Assembly: GCF_000237925.1 (NCBI RefSeq)
Contig: NC_031496.1
Coordinates: forward strand, 7,055,801-7,119,800
Length of the DNA stretch: 64,000 nt
Source of the DNA: Schistosoma mansoni
Taxonomy: Eukaryota > Platyhelminthes > Trematoda > Strigeidida > Schistosomatidae
Reading direction: 5' to 3'
Part shown: one piece after another, positions 10,315-22,492 of the stretch
Position numbering within the stretch: the first letter of the stretch is position 1
Layout: every line of letters begins with the position of its first letter
Translations under genes and position numbers: made by a program
Notes under the pieces: model-generated
The model's input: only the letters and a program-made list of their open reading frames with translations
Told to the model about the DNA's origin: nothing
The model's database searches: none

Positions 10315-13300
10315 GTAAGTTATAATTAATATAGATGATATCATTTCATTTGTGTAATTTTGAAAAAAAGGAAAGGAGTATTTATCATCAATATGAATAG
10401 TCTATATCGACTGTGTTTGACTGACACAATGATTGCATAGTAAAGATCTGAACTATAATAGAATAAATGAGCTTAATTATGACTTTTTAGTCTGATCCAC
10501 TTTAACCTAGCAACTAAGCTGTCTTGTATATTTTTAGTATATTTTAAAATGAAATCTAATGATTTGATTTAATTTGGGAGTTCAAATTAAGAGAATATAA
10601 AAGTAGACAGATTATGATTAAGTTACGGGCATACATTGTGTCCGTCTAAACGACTGATTCAGCAATATTAGTCATTATTAACATTGAAAAGTTGCGATAA
10701 ACTACTCGACATTGAGTTATCATTCTTCCAAGGTGATTATATCTTCAGCATGACTGACAATTTGGTTAGTATTGATTGTTATTCCATAAATTTCTACAAT
10801 TGTACCAATTTATATTCAACAGTGTTTAGTGGTGAGATTGGTTACGATTATTCATAAACCTGTAAGCTCTAAATATTTTATTTCTTAAAAAGAGTTGACT
10901 TCATTGAATAACAATTGTTTAACAAGTATTAAAAGATATTTAAACATATTTGCTCTTGGTTGACAATTGCAGAGCAGAATAAATAGTTTATTCAAGTTTC
11001 GTGGGTTGACAGTTATTCGATTCGATTAATATTTTGTGGAGAAGAAGAACAAAGATTTCAAGAGAATAATGTAAAATTCCACTTTATTTCACTGAGTTCT
11101 CAGCTATTTAAAATGTGTACTATTTAAACATTGAAATTCTTAACTGGGTTGAAAACATTTATATCAGTAAATTTGGTTAGAATTCATAGTGACAAAGATA
11201 TAAGTTTAATAGACTAAGTAGAAATATTGCGAAGATATTTGTATATATCGTGTGTAAAAATACATTCTACAACATTCTTAACAAAAACTAAAACCGAAAA
11301 CCTAGAAATAGTTGCATAATAATGAAAAGTTAATGGTACATAAGAATGACATAAATGGACATCAGTTGAATTTAAAATTGTTGAACAAGTAGTAACATTA
11401 ACTAAAAATAGGTAATTTTAATAGTTAAGATCATGAATCAATTGAAGCTAGACCACCATGGAAAACCTGGAAGCACTGGACCGCCGTTTCGTCCTATTGT
11501 GAGATTCCTCAGCAGTGCGCATCCACAATCCCGCCTCGCGAGTATCGAACCCAGAACCTATCAGTTTTACGCGCGAGCGCTTAGACTCTAGACCATTGAT
11601 CCGGCATCCAACGGTGTTAGTGTTTAACTTCAACCAGTCCACGAAATTGAGAAACCATTGACCAATGCCATCGATTAAGTGCTCTGGCGCGAAAGTGGTA
11701 GGTCCTGCGTTCGAATCTCACGAGGCGGGATCATGGATGCGCACTGCTGAGGAGTCCCACAATAGGACGAAACAGCCGTCCAGTGCTTCCATGTTTTCCA
11801 TGGTGGTCCAGCTTCGATTGAATCATTATCTCAATTCTATAAAATATCATATTAGTTAACATATTATACCCACCTTTATATATTTTAGTTTTACCACAGA
11901 ATATCAATGAATTGAAGAGTTCAAAACAGTCAATTTCTAAGTTAACTAATAACGATAATGATGTTAATAACAGTTTTAAAACAACTACAGTACAACAACC
12001 ATTATTATCACATTTCATCTCTTTCAAATCAATTCCTGATATTCTATTGCAAAATTCAAATGTAAATCATTTATATAAACAACAAGATAAATCTATTATA
12101 GTAAATAATACAAATCATTGTACATTGAATTATTGTAACAATGAACACTTGGACATTGATCATATGAATGAGATTAGTTGTAATACAGATTTAAATATGG
12201 AGGAAAAACGTACGATGCATGATTTAAATTTCAAAGACATCCCCAATAATAATAATGGTTATTTAACTGAATTGATGAAAAAACTGGAAGCCTATGGATT
12301 ATTATATTCAATTTACAAAAGTAATAAAGATATGTCATTGAATACAAATTGTTCATCCTGTAGTGATTCTATGACGACGGTAACTCCTACACAGTGTAGA
12401 ATTAATGCATTACCTAATAATAATGATATTGATGAGATACGTGCAAATTCTCTTGACAATAATAATAGCAGTAATAATAATGGTCATATAGTAAATGACT
12501 TAAACAATCAAGTCTATTTTAGTATAAACTCAATCAAAGACTATTTACCTTTTGTACCAATGACGGCAACTGGATCAACAGTGGTGACAACACAAACAAC
12601 AACAATAGTAGGGGGAGTCAAAAATAAGGCATTAATATCTAGAATTACATCATTACGGTCATCACCACCACCACCAACAACAACAAGAACGTCGACATCA
12701 GCAACTGGTATTACTCGACGGAAACGTACCAGAGCAGCTTTTTCACATGGACAAGTTTATGAATTAGAGAAACGATTTAATTATCAACGTTATTTATCGG
12801 CTACAGAAAGAGCTGAATTAGCTAGATCATTGAGATTATCTGAAACTCAAGTAAGTCGTCTCGCTGTGTATGTATGTCAGTATTCTTATTATTAGTAAAT
12901 AAGTGAATGGTAATAAAATAATCTTCACAGAAGGATCAGTGTGAGGTCAACATAGTTTATAACCTTGAATTTTACATCTTTAATCAGAAGTACTATATAG
13001 ATTTTTTGTTTACAATTACAAAAAGCTGATTTTATTTATCTTGGTCTGTGTAATTTATGGATTCTTTCAGCACTCTTTCAATTCTGCCTTCTTTGAACTT
13101 CACTGTGAAATGTTCAATGTTTTGTTGAATAAAAATATAGTTTTTGGGACTTCCCCACAAGTGACTAACAAATTGTTCAGTCGATATAAAGATCCATAGG
13201 AATTGTACTGTCATCATCCATTTTACAACTAAATCGGTTAACACCTCGAAATGAAGTGTAGTTGATGATATAAAATGGATAAATATACTGAATACATTAA

Positions 13301-16300
13301 TTGTTCTATTATGATAGTGTAGAGCGCCTCCAAATGCTCTGGTACGGCCGAGAGTGGGGAGAGCCCGCTCTCCCTCTCCAAATGCTCTCACATGGCCACG
13401 CGTATATAGCCTCTAACAGGGAAGTCCTACTCACTAACTTCTCGCGGCATTACTGTTGTTTACGAAATTGAGAGGACGAAAAGCGAATGTTCGGCGCTGT
13501 AACCGGGTTGGTGGACACGGAAAGTCTACCCACGGGAGTTGGAAAACCCTCATTCCAAACCAATCATGCACATGGGCTCCAGTATTCTGAGGGAACAAAT
13601 GGCGCATAAACCAGTTGTTGGTCACCGACTACCATGGGAATGCATCTCCTCACGATGCTCCACTGCCTTGTGGATTAGACCTTTAGGTCAAAGTCTCCGG
13701 GTGTGGTCTCCTAAGAAAACCACATGCTTCAGTGTGGGCACCTGGGCAGTATCACAGCCCTCACCCAAATCAAATGAGATTTGTGCGGTGCATATGTATC
13801 TGGTGCTTCCTTGTACCAATATTTGTGTTTAAATAAATAAATAGTGTTAAGCTCTTTCATAATCCTAGATCAAATTTATTGTTAGTTGTATTTAAGTACT
13901 AATGAATTCGTTTAACAATATTTAAATGTCACTGTTTGCTTTTAGCAAAGAAAAATTTGCAGGTATATGGTTAAAGAAATTTCAAGCAATTCGAATTGAA
14001 ATTGGAAATTATTTTCTAGGACATAAACTACAAATTAACTTTTGCCTTGGACATTAAAAAAGATCCAATTCCAAGAAATCACTAATAATCATGTGCTCAC
14101 TAGCGACTAGCCTCAAGATGGATTTTCTAGAGTTCTAGTGGGAAGCTGTAACCAGCGGAGTCCAATCTGTAATGGATTGTTATCCAACTCATAGCAATAA
14201 TTCATGAAAGGCTGTCAAGTTAGGATGTAATAATAATTATTTTATTTTATTAAATGATAAACATTGGTCCTTATTACTATAGTTAATTAGTTGTAGAAGT
14301 TATTAGTTTCCATGTGAACTGTTGTACATTCGTATCAGTGACTGGTACTGATGACCAATAAATTGATTATTGTTCCATTCTTTGATTAGAATTCTTGAAA
14401 TAGGTTCCTAGATTCCTATCTACTTGTTGAAATCAATCATACTTACCTGCAGGCTACATTTCAGTTCGAGTAGTAAATGATCAATACTTATTAGTTCTAG
14501 ACTAAAACAAGTGTTAAGGTATTGCTTGGTTTCAACGGATATGGATTTACGGCAAAAATAATTTACCAAACTTTAATATTTTGTTGATGAAAAATCTACA
14601 ACACAATTCATCATTACTATCATAACAGGCATGCGGTTGTCTGTTAACTCTTATCTATTTGTGTTCTTAAATGTCTTCATATATTTGGCTATTTTATTTA
14701 ACAAAAATCAAAACATTTGGATTTCATCTCTTATTATTTATACAGATTTCAATCATATTCGGTTATATTCAGTTTTGAATAGGCCAATAAAAGTGGTAAC
14801 CCTTTAGATATGTTATGAAACTGAATGACATATGCATAAATTTTTGTTCTGTTTACATGAGTTGCGTAATAATTTTAATTAGTTAAGCTTGCTACTCCTC
14901 ATGAGGCATAGATTGCTAACCTAGGATCTATGACCAACTTTGTCCTGGGGTGTCCTCCCCGGTATTTTTCAATTCTTACTTATCCTTTTCATGTCTCCTT
15001 ATGACTTTCGGAATCGTTTGTTCTTTGATCTTCCTCTTTCTCTCTGACCTTGAGGACCCCAATTTAGGGCTTGGTTTGCAATGCACTTTACAGTTTACAG
15101 TAGTGTGTGTCTTTTCTTAATTTCCTCCTTAGCTGGAAGCTAGTTTATTCACTATGAGAGTAGATTATTAAAGATGGGCCTTGATCAATAGATCTGGTAT
15201 ATCGTGCGTAGACAGATATCAATACCTGTACCATTTTGACGATGGTTGAAGTAGTTCATCAAGTTCCAGTTCCGTATGAAAGAGCTGTTAAATTACACTA
15301 ATCTATTTTATTGATTTAGATTGCTTTAATATCTATATCTATTTTGAATAACGTTAGATATTATCATACAGAATATAGTTGATTCTAAGCAAAGATAGAT
15401 AGTGGCCAGCAGTGGAATCCAACACGCGCGTTTCGTCCTATTTGGGACTCGTCAGCTGAATGTACCTGCATCTTAGAGTTAGTGTTCACTCTGAGACTGA
15501 TCAATTAGAAGATTCAAACAAATAATACTAAGTGAATAGTTGGTTTTATTCTTTATGAAATCATCCATGACCTTCAAGTTAAATAGTGAATACAATATTG
15601 AGTTGATTTGTTGAAATTCACTAGTATACCTATTCTCTTTCAAGATATCTATATAATTCTCCCTTGGCTGAAAAGGAATTCCAGTAAATTATTTAAAATC
15701 ATTCCCAGACCAATGTACATTAACACAGTCATTGTTCATTTAATAGAATTCAGTATCCGTTATCATTTACCATGATCATTAGTAATACAATACTAATAAT
15801 CGATTTTATGATTTGTTCTGATAATTCCATTATGCTCAGTCAATTTACTTCAAAGAATGCGGAGCTGTTTCTATTAGAATTGAGTTTATAAATTGATTCA
15901 TAGCTTTTTAACCATAATTCATGACTTATACTACTGTTATCATCTTGTTCACTATCAAGTATGGAGGTATATATCAGCATATACACTATAACGGTTGAAT
16001 TGTTATTTTCAGATTACTAGCTTTAATAGAGTCTGTCGTTCTATACTAAGCAAAGTTTTATATGCTCCAATTTACTTATTGACCACAAAGATTTATGTTG
16101 ATGACATTGGCTGATGATGGTGTAAATATCTTACTCATATGAACATAGTAGCTCAGTGGATAACACATTAGCGTCTGAAGTAGAAAGTAGAGAGTTCTAT
16201 CCCGGTTAGAGAACTAGTAGTTTCATCTAGTTAACGTATCCCAAATAGGATCCACTGTTAGCCACAATCTAGCAAAATAGCTCTCAAAGCTGTCTTATAA

Positions 16301-18191
16301 CATTTGAATATGTATCTGAAAGCCTCCAAAGACACTGGTGACGACTGTTGTACTCCAAAGAAGTCTGAACTCCACTAGTACTATTCATTCAAATAGCATG
16401 AACAAAATGAATTAATTTTGAATCGTGGCACTAGTATAAAATTCGCTGACCTATATCTGGGTGGTTAAATCACCTAGCTCTTGTTTCATTTTTCATAAAT
16501 ACACTGACATTAATAAACACTTTATGTAAAAATTTATTCCGATTGGGTGGATAGTTTTGATTGCTGTAAGAATAAGTTGAATCTTAAAAAGAATACTGTT
16601 AATCTCTAAGCTAATATCGATGACATATCGTGATATAATAAAGGGATTAGTAACTTAAATATAAAGAAAGACGGACGGGCTTGAGCTTATTATAAAGTCA
16701 CTAGTTAATGGACGCATCCATGACTACTTGGGGATCCAAAACTTCAAACTCCCTCAGCTAGTGAGTGACATAGAGCTAACATTTAGTTTGGGACCATTAT
16801 ATAATAATTATATTATTCCCAAACTTCTAACTGGATCAAGACTACAACTTGAAATTAAGAAGATAGTATGATATCATTGAGTATGAAGTGGAAAAATCTA
16901 AATTTCGCTTTCAGTTTGTAAAATAGTATGATTTTCATGTAGTATTATAATCGACCGTCAAGTATTTTAACCATCTACTTACTTACTTACTTACACCTGT
17001 TACTCCCAATGGAGCATTGGCCGCCGACCAACATTCTCCAACCCACTCTGTCCTGGTCCTTTCTTTCTAGTTCTATCCAATTCTTGTTCATTCTTCTCAT
17101 ATCTGTCTCCATTTCTCAGCGTAATGTGTTCTTTGGTCTTCCTCTTCTCCTTTGGTCTTGAAGATTTCATGTGAGGGCTTGTCTTGTGACACAGTTGGGT
17201 GATTTCCTCAATGTGTGTCCTATTCACTTCCAGCGCTTCTTCCTGATTTATTCCTCCGCCAAAATTTGGTTTGTTATTTTTATTATGAACACTTACACGT
17301 TAAGCATCAGTTACGACTGACTACATAAATTTCTACAGATTCTCGTTACTAGAATTCACCGATATATAAATTATTAATCTTCGTTGTAATTCGATTATTA
17401 ACTGGTCAGTTTCTCCCTGATATATCTTCCTAATAGATATCTTTTTTTTCATTTTTTTACAACAAAAACAGGTGAAAATTTGGTTTCAAAATAGACGATA
17501 TAAAACTAAAAAACGATTGATCAGTCGAATATTAAATCCATCAAATCATAGTTCAGATGATTCCATTCAAAATGAAACTCATTTAGATGAATTCAATGTT
17601 TTAAATTCAACAGCTCTTGAACATTCAAAATATTCCATTTTTGAAATGAATTCACCTGTGCAATATTATTCAGATCATCAACATCAAAGGCAAAGAACAC
17701 AACAACAAGAGGGACAAGGTCACATCAATAATGAGATGAAGAATATATTTAATTTTATTGAAATACCACATTTAATTTCAAAAATGCCTCCATCAGAATT
17801 ACTAGGTAACTTTGATTCAGTAATCTCAAATCTACATCGAAATCGTCAGTATCATCATCAACAACACCACCGCAATCATCGCCATGATCATTATAGTAAA
17901 TTACATAGTCAATCTGCTCAAATCGATGAAACTGTCAAACAATTGAAGACATCACAGCATATAAATAATTTTTTAAAACTTGGCAATGAAATCAAATTTC
18001 CAAATTTAAAACATTCAATGTCATCAAGTTTAGAAGAAGATAATGATGAAGCAAAAGGAACACGTCCTATTGATTTCAATCATCATGATAACATTTCGCT
18101 TACTTCAAATCTATTTAATTGTATGAATAATTCAGAGCTGTCACATCATCATCGTCATCATCATCATCTTCAGTCTTCAGTAGCTAAATAA
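10044..18191 (+). CDS. bap: NK3/bagpipe-class homeobox transcription factor (three exons)
   Basis: Exons 10044-10314, 11889-12850 and 17472-18191 join in phase to 650 codons. The product should be a nuclear DNA-binding regulator. Residues 3-10 (SFSIANLI) fit an eh1/TN motif, which in NK proteins recruits Groucho co-repressors. The homeodomain is residues 368-427. It has RAAFSH at its N-terminus, QRYLS before helix 2 and [12 protein letters not shown] in helix 3. Tyr54 marks the NK class, and AAFSH plus YKTK favours NK3/bagpipe over NK2 (VLFSQ, YKMK) or NK4. Intron 2 falls between homeodomain residues 44 and 45, a common homeobox intron site. The stretch before the homeodomain is Asn/Ser-rich. 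The C-terminus is His-rich (538-551, 636-643). The start is the first in-frame ATG. In bilaterians this class acts in visceral muscle or mesoderm patterning; a role here is inference. Confidence 0.85.
10315..11429 (+). other. Homeobox intron 1, unique part
   Basis: AT-rich intron sequence. Apart from the repeats annotated at 11430-11850, nothing is recognised. Confidence 0.6.
11430..11645 (-). repeat. Family A repeat, minus copy in homeobox intron 1
   Basis: Complete from the tail to the head and to the TTCGTGGACTGG module. The antisense hammerhead has CTGAGGAATCTC, which breaks the closing G-C pair of stem II, so it is probably weak. It lies head to head with the plus copy that follows. Confidence 0.85.
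11646..11850 (+). repeat. Family A repeat, plus copy in homeobox intron 1
   Basis: Head, B box (GTTCGAATCTC), core and full tail are present. The copy ends about 40 bp before the 3' splice site of exon 2. The inverted arrangement with 11430-11645 would let the intron transcript fold into a long hairpin. Confidence 0.85.
11741..11786 (+). ncRNA. Hammerhead ribozyme, intact, sense in homeobox intron 1
   Basis: Stem I is GCACTG/CAGTGC (six pairs). CTGAGGAG, stem II GTCC/GGAC, GAAAC and the triplet GTC are all present. The only change from the family consensus is in the short stem III loop. The predicted cut is between 11780 and 11781, 108 nt before exon 2. It lies in the same direction as the homeobox gene. 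Confidence 0.75.
11889..12850 (+). CDS. bap: Homeobox gene exon 2 (most of homeodomain)
   Basis: The acceptor TATATTTTAG|TT at 11888/11889 supplies the two bases needed to complete the split codon; the nearby CCACAG at 11899 is out of phase. The donor is ACTCAA|GTAAGT. Homeodomain residues 1-44 are at 12719-12850, preceded by a basic RRKR. Upstream are Asn/Ser-rich runs, a Pro/Thr-rich run and no other domain I recognise. Confidence 0.9.
12851..13313 (+). other. Homeobox intron 2, proximal part
   Basis: Intron sequence with no recognised element before the retroelement copy at 13321. Confidence 0.6.
13321..13847 (+). mobile_element. Internally deleted non-LTR element (530-bp type), copy 1
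   Basis: Begins near CCTCCAAATGCTCTGGTACG and ends TTTAAATAAATAAAT. The 7-bp ATAGTGT lies at 13314-13320 and again at 13841-13847, fitting a target-site duplication. The 5' 300 bp match the start of the larger element at 43664 and the last 50 bp match its tail. The coding middle is missing. Confidence 0.8.
13848..14886 (+). other. Homeobox intron 2, mid part with family A remnant
   Basis: 14090-14170 matches the 5' module of family A (ATGTGCTCACTAGCGACTAG, then GTTCTAGTGGGAAGCTG). The rest is unrecognised AT-rich intron. Confidence 0.55.
14887..15245 (-). mobile_element. RTE-like retrotransposon fragment, decayed
   Basis: Read in reverse it aligns with the 18594-19003 element (CTGGAAGCTAGTTTATTC, TGCGTAGACAGATATCAATACC, GTACCATTTTGACGATGG). 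It has many substitutions and no open frame. Confidence 0.65.
15398..15540 (-). repeat. Family B repeat, minus copy, dead hammerhead
   Basis: In reverse the core has CTGACGAG and GAAAC, but the cleavage triplet is GTG instead of GTC, so it should not cut. Confidence 0.75.
16140..16270 (+). repeat. Family B repeat, degenerate
   Basis: The tRNA-like head (TAGCTCAGTGGATAACACAT) and the CCCAAATAGGATCC remnant are visible. The ribozyme core is deleted. Confidence 0.65.
16973..17262 (-). mobile_element. RTE-like retrotransposon 3' fragment
   Basis: Starts with an ACTT repeat tail. In reverse it encodes a stretch related to the reverse-transcriptase C-terminal region ([17 protein letters not shown] compares with [11 protein letters not shown] at 18594-19003). 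The frame is altered and short. Confidence 0.7.
17472..18191 (+). CDS. bap: Homeobox gene exon 3 (helix 3 and C-terminus)
   Basis: The acceptor AACAAAAACAG|GTG follows a T-rich tract. The exon opens with [15 protein letters not shown], completing the homeodomain (residues 45-60 at 17472-17519), and runs 240 codons to TAA at 18189-18191. The tail is rich in Gln, His and Asn with two His clusters. An AATAAA overlaps the stop codon and is unlikely to be the poly(A) signal. Confidence 0.9.
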   Translation: MKIWFQNRRYKTKKRLISRILNPSNHSSDDSIQNETHLDEFNVLNSTALEHSKYSIFEMNSPVQYYSDHQHQRQRTQQQEGQGHINNEMKNIFNFIEIPHLISKMPPSELLGNFDSVISNLHRNRQYHHQQHHRNHRHDHYSKLHSQSAQIDETVKQLKTSQHINNFLKLGNEIKFPNLKHSMSSSLEEDNDEAKGTRPIDFNHHDNISLTSNLFNCMNNSELSHHHRHHHHLQSSVAK

Positions 18192-18593
18192 AACGGAATA
18201 TAATATTTGAAACTATAGGCAGTAATTATGAACATTATTTGCTGAATTTATTAGTAGTATCGTAATTATCATAGCGAATTTACATCATATATACTACTTA
18301 TTATTAAACATAGTAGTAAAGCTTATCAAATAACGCTTCATTGCTAATTATTTTATGTATATATGAATGTACAAAAATATAAATATCTATATTTTATAGT
18401 TTAAGGTAATTTTAATCATTCGAATTGGTGAAAGTTACATGTTGCTAGGAACTTTTTTACTATTTAAGCCTAAATTGGAGGTTGAAGGTATTGATGTAAG
18501 TACACTTTAAAAGTTAAATTGTGAACAGAAAGAAAACAAATTTATAAAATTACATATCACCTTAAGAATTTGAAAACCTGCAAAACCGTAGGA
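18192..18593 (+). other. 3' flank / probable 3' UTR of homeobox gene
   Basis: AT-rich, with no further coding sequence. No single poly(A) signal stands out. Confidence 0.4.
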
Positions 18594-19003
18594 TACTTAG
18601 TAGTCAATTTACTTACGCCTGTTACCCCTCGTGGAGGAGCATAGGTCGCACACGAGCACTCTCCGTCCCATCCTGTCCTGAGCAATCCTTTCCAGTTAAC
18701 ATTCATCCTTTTCATATCTGCTTCTATTTCCCGACGTAATGTGTTCTTTGGCCTTCCTCTTTTCCGCTTCCCTTCCGGATTCCAAGTTAGGGATTGCCTT
18801 GTAATGTACATTGGTGATTTCCTTAATGTATGTCCGATCCACTTCCAACGTCTTTTCCCGATTTCCTCTTCATCTGGAAGCTGGTTTGTTCTCTCCCATA
18901 AAACGCTGTTGCTGATGGTATCCAGCCAGTGAATGTTGAGTATTTTGCGTAGACAACTGTTTATAAATACTTGTACCTTCTTGATAATGGATGTAGTAGT
19001 CAA
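18594..19003 (-). mobile_element. RTE-like retrotransposon fragment, RT C-terminal region
   Basis: The best preserved copy, with 148 codons open in reverse. It reads [14 protein letters not shown], then [43 protein letters not shown] and ending near [12 protein letters not shown]. This order is typical of the C-terminal part of RTE-type reverse transcriptases, such as schistosome SR2. It is 5'-truncated, as usual for such insertions. Confidence 0.85.
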
Positions 19004-19564
19004 TTTACTGGCTATTCATTCAGGATAATGGGAATACAGTTCATCGTATTCCAGAATTCTCTTGAAAGTTTACAAAAAGTCACAGACTCATGAAATCAAT
19101 TTCAGGATCTTTTTCTTCTAACGAATAGTTTTTTAAAGAATCATAGAAGGCTTCTAACAACCTATTAAACCAAAAACATGGCAAACAAATCAACTGAATG
19201 GTTAGATCTTGAACTAAGTCTGTTTATGACATATTAAGGATCAAAGTAATATGTCCTTACATCCGATATTGTTATTTGCAGACCTTAAGCATAGTGAAAG
19301 GTATGTTGATCATTTGATTCAATTATCAATGTCAACTCAAGAGTCGTGGAAAAATGTCAACTAATCAAACTATTCAAAAGAACTTACAGTTAATTGAAAT
19401 ATGGAACTCATTTAACAGGGTAGATGTGTCAACTATAAACAACTAGATGGCAATTCAGAATATACTAAGAGTTTTATATTCAGGACTTGATTTCAGTCAG
19501 TCTATATTCTTATATATGGATCTAGTATAGCTTGTTTCGTTATGTATGTTTCGTGACACGTTTC
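19004..19564. other. Intergenic, nothing recognised
   Basis: AT-rich single-copy-looking DNA. Confidence 0.45.
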
Positions 19565-19830
19565 ATGGAATTGATGGATAGTAGTAGTGGAGCTTAGGAC
19601 TCGCTATTCACCGTATTTGAGACCCGGCAGCTAGATATACTTGTATCTCAGAGTTACGATTCATATTGGAACATGGTTCGAGAGGGTGGATAATTCTTTG
19701 GCATTTGAGGCAGAAGTTGCCCGGATCAAGTCTCATCGTGAAAGTAAACATTGTAATGCACGTTTATGCAGCTGAAGAGTCCCAAATATTATGAAACATG
19801 AGTCTTAAATTCTACGACTATTGACTCAGC
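19565..19830. repeat. Family B repeat, degenerate compound copy
   Basis: A minus piece (ACTCGCTATTCACCGTATTTGAGAC) faces a plus unit with GCAGCTGAAGAGTCCCAAATA and ATGAAACATG. Stem and core bases are substituted, so no active ribozyme is expected. Confidence 0.65.
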
Positions 19831-22451
19831 TATGCTCGATAAATAAAACAGTAATTGGTATCTTCATTACACAATACTTTAAACATCAGTCGTATGCTGC
19901 AGATTTAAACAAGGGATATGGTTTGAAATCCGGTTATTTTTGTTTTTAACATGTCATGTGGAGCCAACTATATAGGCAAAAAAACCACGCGAGATCAATT
20001 GTATTTCATTGAGTAGTATTAATTGTGACAAGTTAAGGGAATTAAATCAATATATATTCATATATTCAGTCAGTCAGCTGCTGGCTGTGTCTTTAGAAAT
20101 TTAGCCTTCTAGGATTTATCGATGAAGTTACTAGAGCGAAATTTTTAGGCTTTCTCATTCATTTGGATGGATTATGACATCATAGCAAAGTAATTATACG
20201 TAAGAGAGGAGGATCATTATCTTGAACTCAATGATCTATAGTCAGATGCCGTCAGTAGAGAAAGTGTGACAAACTTTACCGGGTTAATCCCACAAGTTAG
20301 TGAAAGATTCTAACACCTCTTCAGCAATATCAACATCGCCGAATGATTATCTGAGTTAATCTGATGTTTCAAATAACCGTATGAGTATGTGTAAGAAAGA
20401 AAGACAAAGAATCGTGGATCACTGAACCTTGTAGATATATAACAAAACTTATATTTACCGAATAAGGTCAATAATTGGAATAAATTAAATAATAACTTAT
20501 TTGCTGTTAACTAACTTTTCTTGGAACTTTAGTTCATCTAGTAAACACATATGACTATTAGGTGAAACATAGATTTTAAGGGTCCCATAACTTCGTTAGT
20601 GCTTGGTACTTTTCTTTTCACTAGAACTCTAGAGATTTCCTCTTGAAGCTAGTCACTAGTGAGCATATGACAACTATTATCGTACAGTTTTTAAGATTAC
20701 TGAATTTCATGGAAACCATGAATAGATCTAAGTTAGGTTGCCAATGAAAACCTGGAACTTAGATAGGTACGTAAGTTCAGTACAATTAAATAATCCCCAC
20801 ATCCCTAAATTGAAAATTTGAGAACAGTCGTCAGTTTATACTAACAGTCTCTTTTAATCGAATGGATATATTTAAAAATAATACTTTGTAGTTTTCATTT
20901 CAGATTGACCTCAGTTAAACAGTCGTTGAGAATCAGGAAGTACTGAATGGCTTGTTCATTCTAGTATATGATTTCTCAAGAGTAGTCATCCAATACCCCA
21001 CTGGAGATTGAATCTTGTACCTTCAGATCACAAGGCGAGTATCTAACCTCTAAACCACAGAGTCATTATTCAATACTAACTTCAATTAAGTTCATAACGA
21101 TTTTTCAATGCTAACTAGGAACTAGCTTCAAGAGGTAATTTTTGAGCTCCTAATGAGTAACTACAACCAATAGAGTTTACCTATATCAGGTATGAGTTAA
21201 GCATTGATCAGTGGCATTGGAAAGTGATTAGAAATATAAACTATGGAATGTTGATTCAATCTCCTAAAGATTAAGTGTCTACTGTAAGATCTGAAGATCT
21301 TGGTTTTGAATCCAGATGGGATCGTGAATATCAAGCTCTAAGAAGTCGCATGCTTGGATGAAATATCTAACCAATGCTTTTGGACTCTCAGCTATTGTCT
21401 AAGTTTAGTCAATGGGGTAAACTATAAGAGAAGTGTAGACCATTCACTAAACAATGAATATAAAATTGAGCTTTATGTCAAGCCCTAGATTGACATATCA
21501 CCTTCACGAAATAATGGGGAATATTTAATTAGTAAAAATTTTTATAAATTCCTGAAAAGTTTTTTTCTTGTTTTTTTTTCATTCATAACTATTTCTAAAA
21601 GGGGTATCTCATAAATTCTTAACAACTTTCAATATTTATCTTTATTTATATATTGACTTATACGCATACACACACACACACTTACCTTAGTTTCATGTTG
21701 TAAATACTAAAACTCAATTTTTTTTTCCTAAAGAAAAGAAAACTTATCTTCAACTATAATTTTTCAAACTAATCTAATTAGCATTTTTCTATTACTAATT
21801 GCCATTTGAATTTGATGACCAACAATAATCACAAAGTATTTAAACAACTTTTTTTTTCTTTCAGATATTTTAACAGTTTGTCTTCTTCTTCTTCTGCTTC
21901 TCCTCCTCCTCCTCCTTCAACACCTCCTCCTCCTCCTCCTCCCTCTTCTTCTTCTTGGTCTTCTTCATGCAGAAATTGTTCTTAAAAAAAAGAAAACTGG
22001 TCTATTCTCTCGTTTCAAATATTCCTCCCTTTCATTTTAATATACCAATAAAATTGTAAAGATATATATAAGTCAATAATAGAAAAGAATAGTGACTATA
22101 TTGTCTATTCTCTTTTTAATTATACTAATTATTATTAGGATAGTAACTAAATGGATCTAATAAATTTTTCTTTTTCCGTATTAATAATCCTCAATATATA
22201 TAATATGATCATTATTACTAAAGAGTTTTTTTCTCCTCCTCTTCTAACAGGTAATTAATTTTTTCGTTCTTGTTTTTTTTCTTTTTTTTTTAAATTTATG
22301 GTAACCAACTGAAATTGTACATAAAATATATATTTAAAAAAATGATTGATTTAATTACAAATTAGGGGGAATCATAATATATCCATATGTATGTATTTAA
22401 ATATATGTTGCCTTGATGATAGAGGGGGGAGGGGGTGATGTAACCATATAA

Positions 22452-22492
<41 letters not shown>

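Noticed and set aside
11889-11900. Alternative exon 2 start after CCACAG at 11899
   Set aside because: It would break the reading phase with exon 1; TTTTAG at 11888 fits.
16973-16995. CRISPR-like or tandem array from ACTT repeats
   Set aside because: Short tail repeat of an RTE-like element; no spacers, and the genome is eukaryotic.
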